A stretch of DNA of 64,000 nucleotides from NCBI GenBank assembly GCA_951813615.1, contig OX638377.1:6111739-6175738 (forward strand). The letters run 5' to 3'. Of this stretch, positions 16,609 to 24,952 are shown one piece after another. Under the pieces are notes generated by a model, which was given only the letters and a program-made list of their open reading frames with translations, had not been told where the DNA came from and did not search any database. How positions within the stretch are numbered: position 1 is the stretch's first letter; every line of letters begins with the position of its first letter. The DNA comes from an uncultured Latescibacterota bacterium. GTDB taxonomy: Bacteria > Latescibacterota > UBA2968 > UBA8231. The translations under genes and the position numbers were made by a program.

Positions 16609-17864
16609 AGCCGGTATTCGTCGGCAACGCGGCGCACGAGCGCGGCTGCCTGCTCGCAGTGGTGGGGCTCGTACTTATTGCAGAACGAGCTCCAGCGGAT
16701 GAAGCGCTCTAGCAGCTCGTGCGCGTTTGGGCAGCACGTTGCGTCGTAGCGGTAGGTGCGCGACGCTGGTGGCTGCGAATACGGGAAGCGCTGTCGCTCG
16801 GCCGCTTCCGTGAGGTAGGGCAGGGCCGCTGGCAGTAGATAGTAGCGCGCTTGGCTCGCTCCTAAGATGCCGGCGGCGGCTACCTGCGCACCGAACTCTT
16901 CAGCGTCACAGCGGAACTGCTCTAGGTCGATGGTGAACCCCGCCATCCAGCAGGAATAGACCTCAGTCTCCGGTGGAATTGGCAACGCCGACACGCCCGG
17001 GATTTCATCGAGGAGCGTGCTCAGCAGACGGATCATGCGATCGCGCTTCTCCACCTGCGGCTGGATGATTTCTAACTGGGCCAGACAAATCGCCGCAGTC
17101 GATTGGGTCATGCGGTGGGCGAAGCCGTTGACTGTGTGTACACGCCCGAAGTGTTCAACCATCTCTCCGCCGCGGCTCTGGCCGACGAAGCGCGCCCGCT
17201 CGGCTAGCGCGTCGTCGTTGGTGAGGATGCAGCCGCCCACATCGGAGCCCATGGTTTTCTCCGAGTCGAAGGAAAAGGCTCCCGCCGTCGATAAGGTGCC
17301 GGCGTAGCGGCCCTTGTAGCGGCCGAAGACCGCTTGGCAGGCGTCCTCATAGACGACTAGGCCGTGGCGCGCGGCGACTTCGTTGATGGCGTCCATGTCG
17401 CAGATTAGGCCGGTCAGATGCACGACGAGGATCGCCCGCGTGCGCTCGGAAATGCACGCCTCAATGGTCTCGGCATTGACGTTGATGGTGCCGGGTGCGG
17501 CGTCGGCGAATACGGGGATGTAGCCAGCGCTGATTAGGCCCTGCACGGTGCCGTAGTCGCTGACCGAGCTGACTACGATTTCGTCGCCGGGCTCGAAGTT
17601 GAAGGCTGCGGCTAGTACGGCTAGGGCTGGTGTGCATCCTGGCGTGGCGATGCAGTGTGTGACGCCGTGGGCCTCGGCGAAGGCTGCTTCGAACCGGCCC
17701 ACCATGTCGCAGGTGAGACCGGAATCGACGACCTCGGCTAGGTATTCCATGGCTCGCGGGCCGATCTCGCGGGGAAAAGGCTGCGGCAGCGGTCCGTCGA
17801 ACTCCTGCTGGGACGCGGCCCCGTAGCGTGCGTGCTCGCGGACGGTAGCGGTATTGGACGTCAT
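16605..17864 (-). CDS. DegT/DnrJ/EryC1/StrS family PLP aminotransferase
   Basis: 419 residues. The PLP-binding Lys203 is in FDSEKTMGSDVGG and the pyridine-nitrogen Asp174 in VYEDACQA; GCTPALAVLAAAF forms the phosphate-side loop. The family transfers amino groups to keto-sugars, typically nucleotide-linked, or acts as a dehydratase. The gene is followed by overlapping isochorismatase-like and deacetylase genes and preceded (62 bp) by a phosphotransferase-like kinase. The set resembles a small amino-sugar or secondary-metabolite tailoring operon, but no glycosyltransferase or nucleotidylyltransferase is present to settle it. Confidence 0.88.
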   Translation of the reverse strand: MTSNTATVREHARYGAASQQEFDGPLPQPFPREIGPRAMEYLAEVVDSGLTCDMVGRFEAAFAEAHGVTHCIATPGCTPALAVLAAAFNFEPGDEIVVSSVSDYGTVQGLISAGYIPVFADAAPGTINVNAETIEACISERTRAILVVHLTGLICDMDAINEVAARHGLVVYEDACQAVFGRYKGRYAGTLSTAGAFSFDSEKTMGSDVGGCILTNDDALAERARFVGQSRGGEMVEHFGRVHTVNGFAHRMTQSTAAICLAQLEIIQPQVEKRDRMIRLLSTLLDEIPGVSALPIPPETEVYSCWMAGFTIDLEQFRCDAEEFGAQVAAAGILGASQARYYLLPAALPYLTEAAERQRFPYSQPPASRTYRYDATCCPNAHELLERFIRWSSFCNKYEPHHCEQAAALVRRVADEYRL

Positions 17865-17925
17865 GGGCGGCTCCGGTTTGCGGAAAATAGGTTTGATGCA
17901 ATATAGGAGATATCAAGCTATACAA

Positions 17926-18930
17926 CTACAGTGACGAAGCAATGCGATTCAGCCAATCCCAACCCGCAATTTTCCGCAGCAACTCCATCCTCTCTGGGAT
18001 GTGATAGTTCAGTAGCAGGCGTCGTAGCACGGCTACTGTTAGAAACCACCGAAGGACGCCGTCTTCTTCAAAGGGTTCAGGCTTGTCTGTTGCCGCTATG
18101 TACTCCTCGACAAAATGCTTGGCGAGGTCCAGCGATACTTCGGGGAAAAGGCATTCCCGACCTCCGAATTGGAGCGACGCGAATGCTACATCGTAGAGCG
18201 AGTAGTCAATGACGGCCATGTCGAAGTCCCACACTGTGGCGATCTTCGACTCCCATATCCGCAAGTTGGCAGGGCGGTAGTCTTGGTGCGTGATCGACCG
18301 CATTCCCCACTCGTCGCATAGGGCGGCATTGGATTGTACGAAGCGGAGTTGAGATCTGAGGAATGCTACGTCATCCTCACTTAGCTCGTCCCACCGGAAA
18401 GCTCTAGCAATTTTTGGCGACAATTCAGCCCATCTGGTCGAAGGTACGTAGTACCAACCCAAGTCCTTTCTTTCCGATTCGGCTCGGAGTTTATCTCCGT
18501 ATTTGCGACCTGCCGAATGTAGTGCCGCCAGCGTCTGCGCTGCCTCAGTAATCAGATCACGGGAGTCCCACGGAGGATGCTCGTCGGATGGCATGTAGGG
18601 GTTCAACACCCACCAGTCTTCTCCTCCCCAGTAGCAGTACCTTCCATCCAGCGTCTGAACCGGCAGGGAAACTTGTCTAAAACCGTTGTCCTTGAGGACT
18701 TCCATTAGCTGGAACTGATAGCTCTTTACCATTCTGTCTGCTTGGAACGGAGAGCAGGATAGGACGAATTGTCCCTGAGACGATTCTATGAAGAAGTGGT
18801 TGCTGAAATGCACTCGCGATTCAGTCAACCGCAGATCAGTGAGACCGTAGGCGGCGGTGGCAATGTCGTTCCAGCGATTGTCCATGTGGACTCGGTGAGT
18901 GCCATCCGGCTTGTTAGATGAAATGCTCAT
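17926..18930 (-). CDS. Aminoglycoside phosphotransferase (APH)-fold kinase
   Basis: A 334-residue protein when started at the ATG that overlaps the upstream stop codon (ATGA); a start at 18951 lies further inside the upstream gene and is less likely. Kinase motifs: the catalytic loop ITHQDYRPANLRIW (HxDxxxxN) and the metal-binding VWDFDMA. The family includes aminoglycoside, choline, homoserine and fructosamine kinases and many enzymes of unknown substrate. A second APH-fold kinase lies 2 kb away at 20.6 kb. The gene lies between an unknown protein and the DegT aminotransferase on the same strand. Confidence 0.82.
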   Translation of the reverse strand: MSISSNKPDGTHRVHMDNRWNDIATAAYGLTDLRLTESRVHFSNHFFIESSQGQFVLSCSPFQADRMVKSYQFQLMEVLKDNGFRQVSLPVQTLDGRYCYWGGEDWWVLNPYMPSDEHPPWDSRDLITEAAQTLAALHSAGRKYGDKLRAESERKDLGWYYVPSTRWAELSPKIARAFRWDELSEDDVAFLRSQLRFVQSNAALCDEWGMRSITHQDYRPANLRIWESKIATVWDFDMAVIDYSLYDVAFASLQFGGRECLFPEVSLDLAKHFVEEYIAATDKPEPFEEDGVLRWFLTVAVLRRLLLNYHIPERMELLRKIAGWDWLNRIASSL

Positions 18931-19694
18931 GCCATCTCTGCGACCATCCACTGCATAGAGCGCCGCCGCATGACTCGTTTAAACGGGAGATTCCCCGGTT
19001 CAGCAAGGAAGCAGAGAATCTCGCCGGATGTGGAGGGCTGCATCACGGCCACATGGAGGCCATCGCGCCAAGTGCATGGCCATTGCGGGGCACCTATCGC
19101 AACGAGGTCGCAGTTGGACTGTACATGGCCATCGCGGATGAGCGGCTGCATCGTCGTGACAAACGAGATGTGTGATGGCCCGTCCGTGGTATCCTCGGCC
19201 AAACCGAACAGTTGGCGGACTCCCACCTGAATCGAGTGTCCCCGCCGGACGTGCTCTTTTAGTTCCTCCAAATCACCGCGTATGAGATTGCCAGCGGCAT
19301 CGTGTTCGTAGACCGTACGCCAGCGGTCGCAGATAAACCACCGATATATCCCGTACGGATAGGCCTGGCTCTCATCTAGGCGCACATCATGCCACATCCA
19401 CTTCACGTGGGAGAAAGTCCCGGAGTCGTCGTACTTGAAGATGCTGATGTATGGTTGCTGTATGTCTTGGCCGCGGTGTGAATAGCTATGGTGATGGCTC
19501 ATAAGTCCGGCAAACGCGTCACCCTCACCGGCGTAATTCTGCTGAAAATAGAGCGTTTCCTCGTACTGATCTGTGGTCATGTAAAGCCTGAGATCTGCGC
19601 CTCGGCGCACTGCCGCCGCCAAGTCGGACACCGCGCCATGGGATGAGGTCAGGTCTGTCTGCTGTTCAAGGGCAAGAATCCAGTCGTGTCCCAT
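18927..19694 (-). CDS. Conserved-looking protein of unknown function
   Basis: A 255-residue protein starting at the ATG preceded by AAAGGAAA. The longer open frame to 19763 runs through a dispersed repeat and should not be used. I recognise no domain. The sequence is soluble and rich in aromatic residues, with a histidine cluster (MSHHHSYSHRG) near residue 65, a WMWHDVRL block, and a beta-rich second half. It lies between a PhyH dioxygenase and an APH-fold kinase, overlapping the latter by four bases, so it is co-translated with the kinase and probably part of the same pathway. The His cluster could bind a metal, but that is speculation. Confidence 0.7.
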   Translation of the reverse strand: MGHDWILALEQQTDLTSSHGAVSDLAAAVRRGADLRLYMTTDQYEETLYFQQNYAGEGDAFAGLMSHHHSYSHRGQDIQQPYISIFKYDDSGTFSHVKWMWHDVRLDESQAYPYGIYRWFICDRWRTVYEHDAAGNLIRGDLEELKEHVRRGHSIQVGVRQLFGLAEDTTDGPSHISFVTTMQPLIRDGHVQSNCDLVAIGAPQWPCTWRDGLHVAVMQPSTSGEILCFLAEPGNLPFKRVMRRRSMQWMVAEMA

Positions 19695-19726
19695 TGTGTG
19701 CGTTTCCTTTCGCAGCGACGGGGTGG

Positions 19727-19758
19727 TGCATAGTCGCCATCGCAACGAGCGGCCAGAG
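19727..19758. repeat. Dispersed repeat, partial copy 2
   Basis: TGCATAGTCGCCAT followed by CGCAACGAGCGGCCAGAG matches the first 32 bases of the copy at 28451 with few changes and, less closely, the copy at 14731. It occupies the gap between the PhyH stop and the next gene's ribosome site. Confidence 0.55.
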
Positions 19759-19759
19759 C

Positions 19760-20572
19760 TCACGCTGGTGGCTGTTCGATGCCGTCGAGGATGATGTCGA
19801 GCTGGTCTTCGGGTGCGTAGTACGCGCCGGGCGCACTGTTAGAGCCGATGTCGCCCATCAGGCGTCGCTGGCGCGGCGTCATGCGTGCCAGCACTTCGGG
19901 CGGTGCTTTCTCGTAGTCCCACGGCCGTGACCATAGTTGCCCGTAGCGAAAGGTAACGCTGCGCCGGATGTCCTCGCCCTCATTCGGGGCCACGCCGTGC
20001 CACAGGCCGTAGGTGAAGATGACGGCGTCACCGGCTTCGGCGACTAGCTGGACGCCGCCCTCCGGCCATGCTCCCTTGGCAAAACCCTCCTCGGGAAAGT
20101 CTCGGCGATGGCTGCCGGGTACGAAGCAAAAGTTGGCCCGGTCATCTTCAGGGATGTCGGTCAGGAAATACTGGATCTTGAAGTTGAGCGGACGGCTGTC
20201 CGGCTCGACGCGGAACTCGCGCAACGAGGCCCCCCCGTCGGTGTGCCAGTCAAAGGGCATGTCCCCACTGGAATAGCGGACGTAGATCACCGTGCCCATA
20301 ATCTGGAGATAGGGTCCCATCAAATCGACGATGACGCCGAAGGTGTTGGGATGGTCGATCAGTGAATCGAAATTCGGGGACCGCTCGACCGTCTGGATGA
20401 TGTTGAGGGCGTCCTGCTCGCGGGCCTCGGGATGGGTCTCGCGGTATTTGGCGACCATCTCGTCGGTCGCGGCCAGATAGCCTGCGACTTGGTCGCGGGT
20501 GAGGGCACCCTTGAGCAGGATATAGCCCTTTTCCACCCAGTCGCGTCTCATGTCGTCGGTCAAGCGTTGCAC
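19760..20572 (-). CDS. PhyH family dioxygenase
   Basis: About 270 residues. The 2-His-1-Asp triad is intact: WHTDGGAS, and the distal His in LWHGVAPNEG, with the 2-oxoglutarate Arg in DIRRSVTFRYGQ. The long form starts at a GTG at 20572; an ATG eight codons later (MRRDW) is equally possible because no clear ribosome site marks either. The C-terminus (PPEVLARMTPRQRRLMGDIG) resembles that of the PhyH protein at 0.7 kb, so these two are probably the closest relatives here. It appears to head the minus-strand operon of the unknown protein, kinase, aminotransferase, hydrolase and deacetylase. Confidence 0.9.
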   Translation of the reverse strand: MQRLTDDMRRDWVEKGYILLKGALTRDQVAGYLAATDEMVAKYRETHPEAREQDALNIIQTVERSPNFDSLIDHPNTFGVIVDLMGPYLQIMGTVIYVRYSSGDMPFDWHTDGGASLREFRVEPDSRPLNFKIQYFLTDIPEDDRANFCFVPGSHRRDFPEEGFAKGAWPEGGVQLVAEAGDAVIFTYGLWHGVAPNEGEDIRRSVTFRYGQLWSRPWDYEKAPPEVLARMTPRQRRLMGDIGSNSAPGAYYAPEDQLDIILDGIEQPPA

Positions 20573-20650
20573 GGTGGTCTCAGTTTGTTAGGAGTGGGTA
20601 GTGCGCTCAAAAATAGGATGTTCCAGCCCCGTAAAAAAGGATGACTCAGT

Positions 20651-21574
20651 CTACGGTCTGCCCAGTCGAGAGACTAGAGCGCATATCTCAGTCAAGAAGT
20701 CTGGCACCCAAGTTTTGGATATGGGAATTGCGTCCAAACCAAATTCAAGGATCCATTGCAGACAGTGGACGCTCCAGCAGAGCCCGCCCATGTCAAGGTG
20801 CCAGTCTGTAACTTCCTCCTGTATTCCTTGATCTTTTAGCCCGGACCTGTAGGCACCGATTAGTGTTTCCTGAGAAATATGTTGGTCTTTCCCTTCGTTA
20901 ATCAGGCAATAAAGATCTCCGAGGTGAGGGCTGATACGCGCATTTGCCCAATCGACGGGAACAATGCGTCCGCTGACATGTAGAAGATTCTTGGCGTGAT
21001 AGTCATTGTGATTCAGTGTGAGGGGAAGCTCTTGGTATAATCGGTCCAAGTGTCTTGAGAATGAGTTGATATGTCCCCCCAAGGCATCCCGGTGCTCCGA
21101 ACCTGCGTGCTCAATCACGTAGTCAAAGTCAAGCAGGAGTTGGTCTCTGGTCAGCAAATGTCTTTGAAGATCAGAATCACGGATCTTGCCGATCCTGCCT
21201 GCAGAAGCCCGAATGTCCGCGAGCTTGTGAGCTGCCGCTAGGAAAGTTGACTTTGACGGTTGTTGTTCGAGGTCTGTACCTCTCAGATCCTCCATAAGCA
21301 GGATATACTCAGAACCGCTCGCGTAGCTTGAGAAGACAGTCGGCGCATCTATGGCGAGAGGGATCAGACACTCTTGGTAAATCTCCAATTCTGTGGGACC
21401 TTTGGTGGGAATTCCTCGCTTGGCGATTAGGGTACGACCCTCGTCGTCCAATGTTAACCGGAACACTTGCGAAAGAGACCATTCCCGGAGAGGATCTACA
21501 CCTATGACTTTGGCAGGTTTGAGAGAGTCGGCAATCAACTCCAACCAATCAGGGAAACTATCCATGGTCATCAT
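20651..21574 (-). CDS. APH-fold small-molecule kinase
   Basis: 307 residues with LIAKRGIP (lysine of the ATP site), LLMEDLRG at the hinge, catalytic loop LTLNHNDYHAKNLL and metal-binding VPVDWANA. The Asp of DFG is here DWA, common in aminoglycoside or choline kinase relatives. The substrate is unknown. The coding sequence is visibly more AT-rich than the genes before 18 kb. It lies 78 bp upstream of the PhyH-headed operon on the same strand and just downstream of two methyltransferase genes. Confidence 0.82.
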   Translation of the reverse strand: MMTMDSFPDWLELIADSLKPAKVIGVDPLREWSLSQVFRLTLDDEGRTLIAKRGIPTKGPTELEIYQECLIPLAIDAPTVFSSYASGSEYILLMEDLRGTDLEQQPSKSTFLAAAHKLADIRASAGRIGKIRDSDLQRHLLTRDQLLLDFDYVIEHAGSEHRDALGGHINSFSRHLDRLYQELPLTLNHNDYHAKNLLHVSGRIVPVDWANARISPHLGDLYCLINEGKDQHISQETLIGAYRSGLKDQGIQEEVTDWHLDMGGLCWSVHCLQWILEFGLDAIPISKTWVPDFLTEICALVSRLGRP

Positions 21575-21645
21575 CAGTATGCGTCAGGATGTGGACGACT
21601 CGGCCCATACTGATTCCCGGAAACATTGGGGAGGACCCTTCACTA

Positions 21646-22476
21646 TTACTTGGTCACCATCCAGTAGGTATCACCCATGTGCTCGGAACCCACGTACGGC
21701 TCGCCGTCGTAGCTCCCGTATAGCTCCCACTGGTCAAATCCACCTAGGCGTAGCAGTAACTGGAATTCCTCTTTGTGGATCCATCGAGCCTGCATGGGCA
21801 CTTGGACCGTCTCTCCGTCATACCTGAAGATCCACGTGTAGATCTCCGTCTGCATTGTCAGATCACATATTTTCGTATGAGAAACCTCAATTGGTCTCCC
21901 CGTCTCGGGATGGTCGAACTTGCCGAATTCTTCCTCTGCTGGCGGAGCGTCTTGATGAAGGAGCAAGTCTTCTGTGTAAGAGGGAATGTAGAAGTTTAGG
22001 AGCAGACGTCCGCCCGGCTGCAGACAGTCATGGACTCGCCGCAGACAGGTGATCTGGTTCTGCTGTGTCGATAGCATCATGATGGAGCTGGCAGGTATGA
22101 GCACTGCTTCGAACGGGTGATCGTAGCCGAAGTCGACGAGATCCTGTTGTGTGATTCGAGAATCTATGTCTGAAAGGCCCAATCCTGCCGCCTTGCGTCT
22201 GAGTACCTCCAGCATGGGTAGCGAGGCATCAAACCCGAAGATATCAAACCCATTCAGCAGCAAAGGCAGCATAATGGAACCAGTTCCGCAGGCTGCCTCT
22301 AGGATAGCACCGCGCGTATCCTGCAGATGTTCGCGATAAAAGTATAGCTCGCGTTCATGCTGTTCAGAGCGCCCGCCGGCCTCGTTCCATTGGTCGTAGA
22401 TCAGCGCCCACCAGCGGCTATCGTAGTTGTTCCCAGTCTCCGGCAAGAGTTCTCCTGCGTTTTGTCTAAACATCAT
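21646..22476 (-). CDS. Class I SAM-dependent methyltransferase
   Basis: 276 residues. Motif I is ILEAACGTGSIMLPLL, the acidic end of strand 2 is IFGFDASLPML, and motif IV-like residues occur in FEAVLIPASSIMML. The second half is beta-rich (PMQARWIHKEEFQLLLRLGGF), as in small-molecule methyltransferases. It shares this organisation with the next upstream gene, so the pair may be an old duplication, though direct identity is limited to motifs. Both are flanked by a kinase and a GNAT, genes of a kind often found in antibiotic tailoring or self-resistance. Confidence 0.88.
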   Translation of the reverse strand: MMFRQNAGELLPETGNNYDSRWWALIYDQWNEAGGRSEQHERELYFYREHLQDTRGAILEAACGTGSIMLPLLLNGFDIFGFDASLPMLEVLRRKAAGLGLSDIDSRITQQDLVDFGYDHPFEAVLIPASSIMMLSTQQNQITCLRRVHDCLQPGGRLLLNFYIPSYTEDLLLHQDAPPAEEEFGKFDHPETGRPIEVSHTKICDLTMQTEIYTWIFRYDGETVQVPMQARWIHKEEFQLLLRLGGFDQWELYGSYDGEPYVGSEHMGDTYWMVTK

Positions 22477-22547
22477 TCCATGTCAGATAACGTTTTCCGG
22501 TTTGCGGACCCGCGCAGCGGGCTGCCGAAGTCCAAGGCGCGAAAAGA

Positions 22548-23336
22548 CTATTGCCGACGCTTCAATAGGAATATCATTTCGGGGGCCTCAGGCCCGATTG
22601 GCTGCCGATCAAATGATCCGAATTCTTCTATATTCTCAAGACCGGCAGCGCAGAAAAGCAATTTGAGGTGCGGATACGTATAGAAGCTCATCTTCAATGG
22701 CTGTACTTCCTCGGACAGAACTTTATCACCCTCACACAACCGGAAGATGAACCTGCCCGAAAAATTCAGGTTGATCAGATCAATCTCATCCTTTACAAAG
22801 TACCGTCGGATCATCCGATCCGTCCCGTCTTGCGCAGGCCACTCCAGGTCCAAGTATTCTTCACCGATGCCCGTTATAATTTTGGCGAAACTGGGATTGA
22901 AGACGTCAAAGGCGAGGATACCACCATCTGCCAAGTGTCTTCTAGCGTTTTGCAGGGTCGCCAGTTGATCTTCCGTAGTGTACATGTGCTGCATGGGTCT
23001 GAATGGAATTACTACCAAGGAAAATTGGTCACCCAAATAGTGGGTGCGAAAATCTCCCTCTATAACTCGCGTTCTCCGTTGTACGCTTTCACTTTCTTTG
23101 GCGAGCTTGGCGCGCAATACCTCCAGCATGGAATGAGAAGCATCCATCCCCGTGACATCCACACCTTGTCGCGCCAGCGGCAAAGTAATTCTCCCAGTGC
23201 CGCAGCCGAACTCGAGGACCGGTCCACCATACTCATGGGCTAGATCGAGGTAGAAGTCCCTGTCTACCAAATCGTCTTTGACGCTGTATGCCGCGTCGTA
23301 ATGCTTCGCTCCTGAACTGTAGGAATCATCAATCAT
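22548..23336 (-). CDS. Class I SAM-dependent methyltransferase
   Basis: 262 residues with motif I VLEFGCGTGRITLPLA, strand-2 Asp in VTGMDASHSMLEVL and a motif IV block FSLVVIPFRPMQHM. The tail (YTYPHLKLLFCAAGLENIEEFGSFD) is typical of SAM methyltransferases acting on small molecules. No good ribosome site is visible. It is co-directional with the methyltransferase downstream (71 bp gap) and a GNAT upstream. The substrate is unknown. Confidence 0.88.
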   Translation of the reverse strand: MIDDSYSSGAKHYDAAYSVKDDLVDRDFYLDLAHEYGGPVLEFGCGTGRITLPLARQGVDVTGMDASHSMLEVLRAKLAKESESVQRRTRVIEGDFRTHYLGDQFSLVVIPFRPMQHMYTTEDQLATLQNARRHLADGGILAFDVFNPSFAKIITGIGEEYLDLEWPAQDGTDRMIRRYFVKDEIDLINLNFSGRFIFRLCEGDKVLSEEVQPLKMSFYTYPHLKLLFCAAGLENIEEFGSFDRQPIGPEAPEMIFLLKRRQ

Positions 23337-23408
23337 TGTGAGTTGTCTATCGTACTGTTACATGTTACAGGATTTGCTAGCCGGGTAGGGTCCAGGTGAA
23401 GCCCTGCC

Positions 23409-23846
23409 TCAAGAAGGCCTCTCCAACTGAATGTGAGTGTCGGTCTTTCCCACGTGCTGAAATCCGTACCTTTTGTAGAATGACAGTGCTCGGTCATTGC
23501 CATTGATTACCTGCAACCGCAGAGGAACGCGTAGCTGCGTGGCCTCTTGGATCAGATGCTCCATGCAACTACTCCCGATGCCCTTGCCTTGATGCTCTGG
23601 AAGAATGAAGAGCTGAAAAATCTTCAGGGCATCAGGTGTTGTTTCTGCGGAAAGAATACCAACGTCGAGCCCCTCTGACTGAATTACCTGAAAATCTTGT
23701 GACGCAAACCGCGTCCGGTGGTTGGCTCTTTCGCGTTCTTCATCCCAACCCCTCACTCTTTCTGCGTATTCTCGGAACGCTAGCTCTCGGACGAGGTAGC
23801 AAAACTCACAGTCTGCCTCCACGGCCTTCCTAAGTCTCAAGGTCAT
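23409..23846 (-). CDS. GNAT-family N-acetyltransferase
   Basis: 145 residues. Motif A, which binds the acetyl-CoA pyrophosphate, reads LFILPEHQGKGIGSSCMEHL (Q-x-x-G-x-G). The C-terminal NGNDRALSFYKRYGFQ is the usual N...A..FY...GF block. Substrates may be a small molecule or a protein N-terminus. The start codon lies inside a perfect 28-bp tandem duplication, whose repeat also supplies the AGGAAGG ribosome site. Confidence 0.85.
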   Translation of the reverse strand: MTLRLRKAVEADCEFCYLVRELAFREYAERVRGWDEERERANHRTRFASQDFQVIQSEGLDVGILSAETTPDALKIFQLFILPEHQGKGIGSSCMEHLIQEATQLRVPLRLQVINGNDRALSFYKRYGFQHVGKTDTHIQLERPS

Positions 23847-23875
23847 TCACGGCCTTCCTAAGTCTCAAGGTCATT
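23820..23875. repeat. Perfect 28-bp tandem duplication at a start codon
   Basis: Two identical copies (23820-23847 and 23848-23875), each carrying ATG, the next eight codons of the GNAT gene, and AGGAAGG. The upstream copy's ATG opens a 14-codon reading frame (23874 to 23830, minus strand) in a different frame that stops just inside the GNAT gene, so translation of the two would interfere or be coupled. Confidence 0.85.
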
Positions 23876-23938
23876 TGGCTCAATGACAATGTCAACGTCA
23901 ATGGCTGGCTTGGCGGTCATTCTCCAAAGATCCCATGG

Positions 23939-24826
23939 TTAATCAAGGTGTTCGTGGAGCCAGTTAAGTATATCCTCGTTGTATTCTCTTGGCGGTAAAT
24001 AATGCTCACTTTCATACCAGATCTGCTGCTTGGGTTCTGGCATTGCGTTATAGAGCTCTGCGCCAAATGGACGACCATCTCCGGTCGCATTAACCATAAG
24101 TATTGGTGCGCTAACCCGAGGGGCGAAATTCAGTGTATGGCTAAATCGAGCCGATGCATCATCTGTCGCCGCTCCCGGCCAGGCACCAGTCACGGTCAGA
24201 ACGACAGTAGTAAATCGGTTTTCAAGACCTGCTACGAGAGTCCCGAAATAACCGCCCATGCTCCCACCCATCAAGGCGACCTTAGTCGTGTCCACTTCTG
24301 GACGGGAAAACAAAAAGTCAATGCCCCGTCTCTGGTCGGTCACGGATTGAATGTTCATATCGCGTCCCGTGTAGGGGCCATACGCCCACGAGGGCATCTG
24401 TCCAGCCTTTTTCCGTTCGCCGAAACCATAAAAATCAGCGACTAGCACACACCACCCCTCGCGTGCGAGAATATCCATCCACTCAAGAGCCCAGTCCTCG
24501 TTCTTGCCCCAGAAATCGTTGGCCCCGTGAAGCAGCAGAACGGCTGGCTGGCGCGTTGCGGTAGAATCTTTAGGATGAGTAAAGTAGGCGGACACGCGCT
24601 CATTGTGGATACTACTAAATTCCACTTTTTCGATAACATACGGTCGCCTATGAGGCCAAACGCCTATGACAGATGTGTCCAGAGGCTGAGACTGGTCGTA
24701 CCCGTAGTGGTCGGCAATCGTTGCGAACATCTCTTCGGATACAGGCTGACGATTGACGGCCGCCTGCGGCTGAGCTTGGAGATTTGCTGAAACGGCCAAG
24801 ATTCCTAAAATCGGTAGGAGACGCAT
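23939..24826 (-). CDS. Secreted alpha/beta hydrolase (dienelactone-hydrolase-like)
   Basis: 295 residues with a cleavable signal peptide (MRLLPILGILAVSANLQAQ, probable cut after AQA-like residues). Alpha/beta hydrolase features: oxyanion strand LLLHGAND, nucleophile elbow GGSMGGYFG with the Ser, acid Asp in VNATGDGRP and His in YESEHYLPP. Such periplasmic hydrolases act on esters or on sugar and peptide conjugates. The gene is separated from the GNAT by about 90 bp and may be transcribed with it. Confidence 0.85.
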   Translation of the reverse strand: MRLLPILGILAVSANLQAQPQAAVNRQPVSEEMFATIADHYGYDQSQPLDTSVIGVWPHRRPYVIEKVEFSSIHNERVSAYFTHPKDSTATRQPAVLLLHGANDFWGKNEDWALEWMDILAREGWCVLVADFYGFGERKKAGQMPSWAYGPYTGRDMNIQSVTDQRRGIDFLFSRPEVDTTKVALMGGSMGGYFGTLVAGLENRFTTVVLTVTGAWPGAATDDASARFSHTLNFAPRVSAPILMVNATGDGRPFGAELYNAMPEPKQQIWYESEHYLPPREYNEDILNWLHEHLD

Positions 24827-24851
24827 TTTTTTATTTACCCTTCTATGAATG

Positions 24852-24887
24852 AACCGCGCAGCGGTTGGGCGTAGGCGCTAATGCGCC
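24852..24887. repeat. Two adjacent hairpins upstream of the hydrolase gene
   Basis: AACCGC-GCA-GCGGTT (24852-24866) and GGCGC-TAAT-GCGCC (24874-24887) are perfect inverted repeats in the 126-bp gap between the DUF3841 gene and the hydrolase gene. Neither is followed by a T run, so a canonical terminator is not shown. Confidence 0.45.
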
Positions 24888-24952
24888 GGTGTGCCAGCCT
24901 CGCGGTGTGGATAGACCCAGATCACCCTTCTCTTTGTCCTTGCCTAATATTA

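Noticed and set aside
19695..19763. Upstream start for the unknown protein at 18.9-19.7 kb
   Set aside because: The extra codons run through the dispersed repeat; a good AAAGGAAA site precedes the inner ATG.
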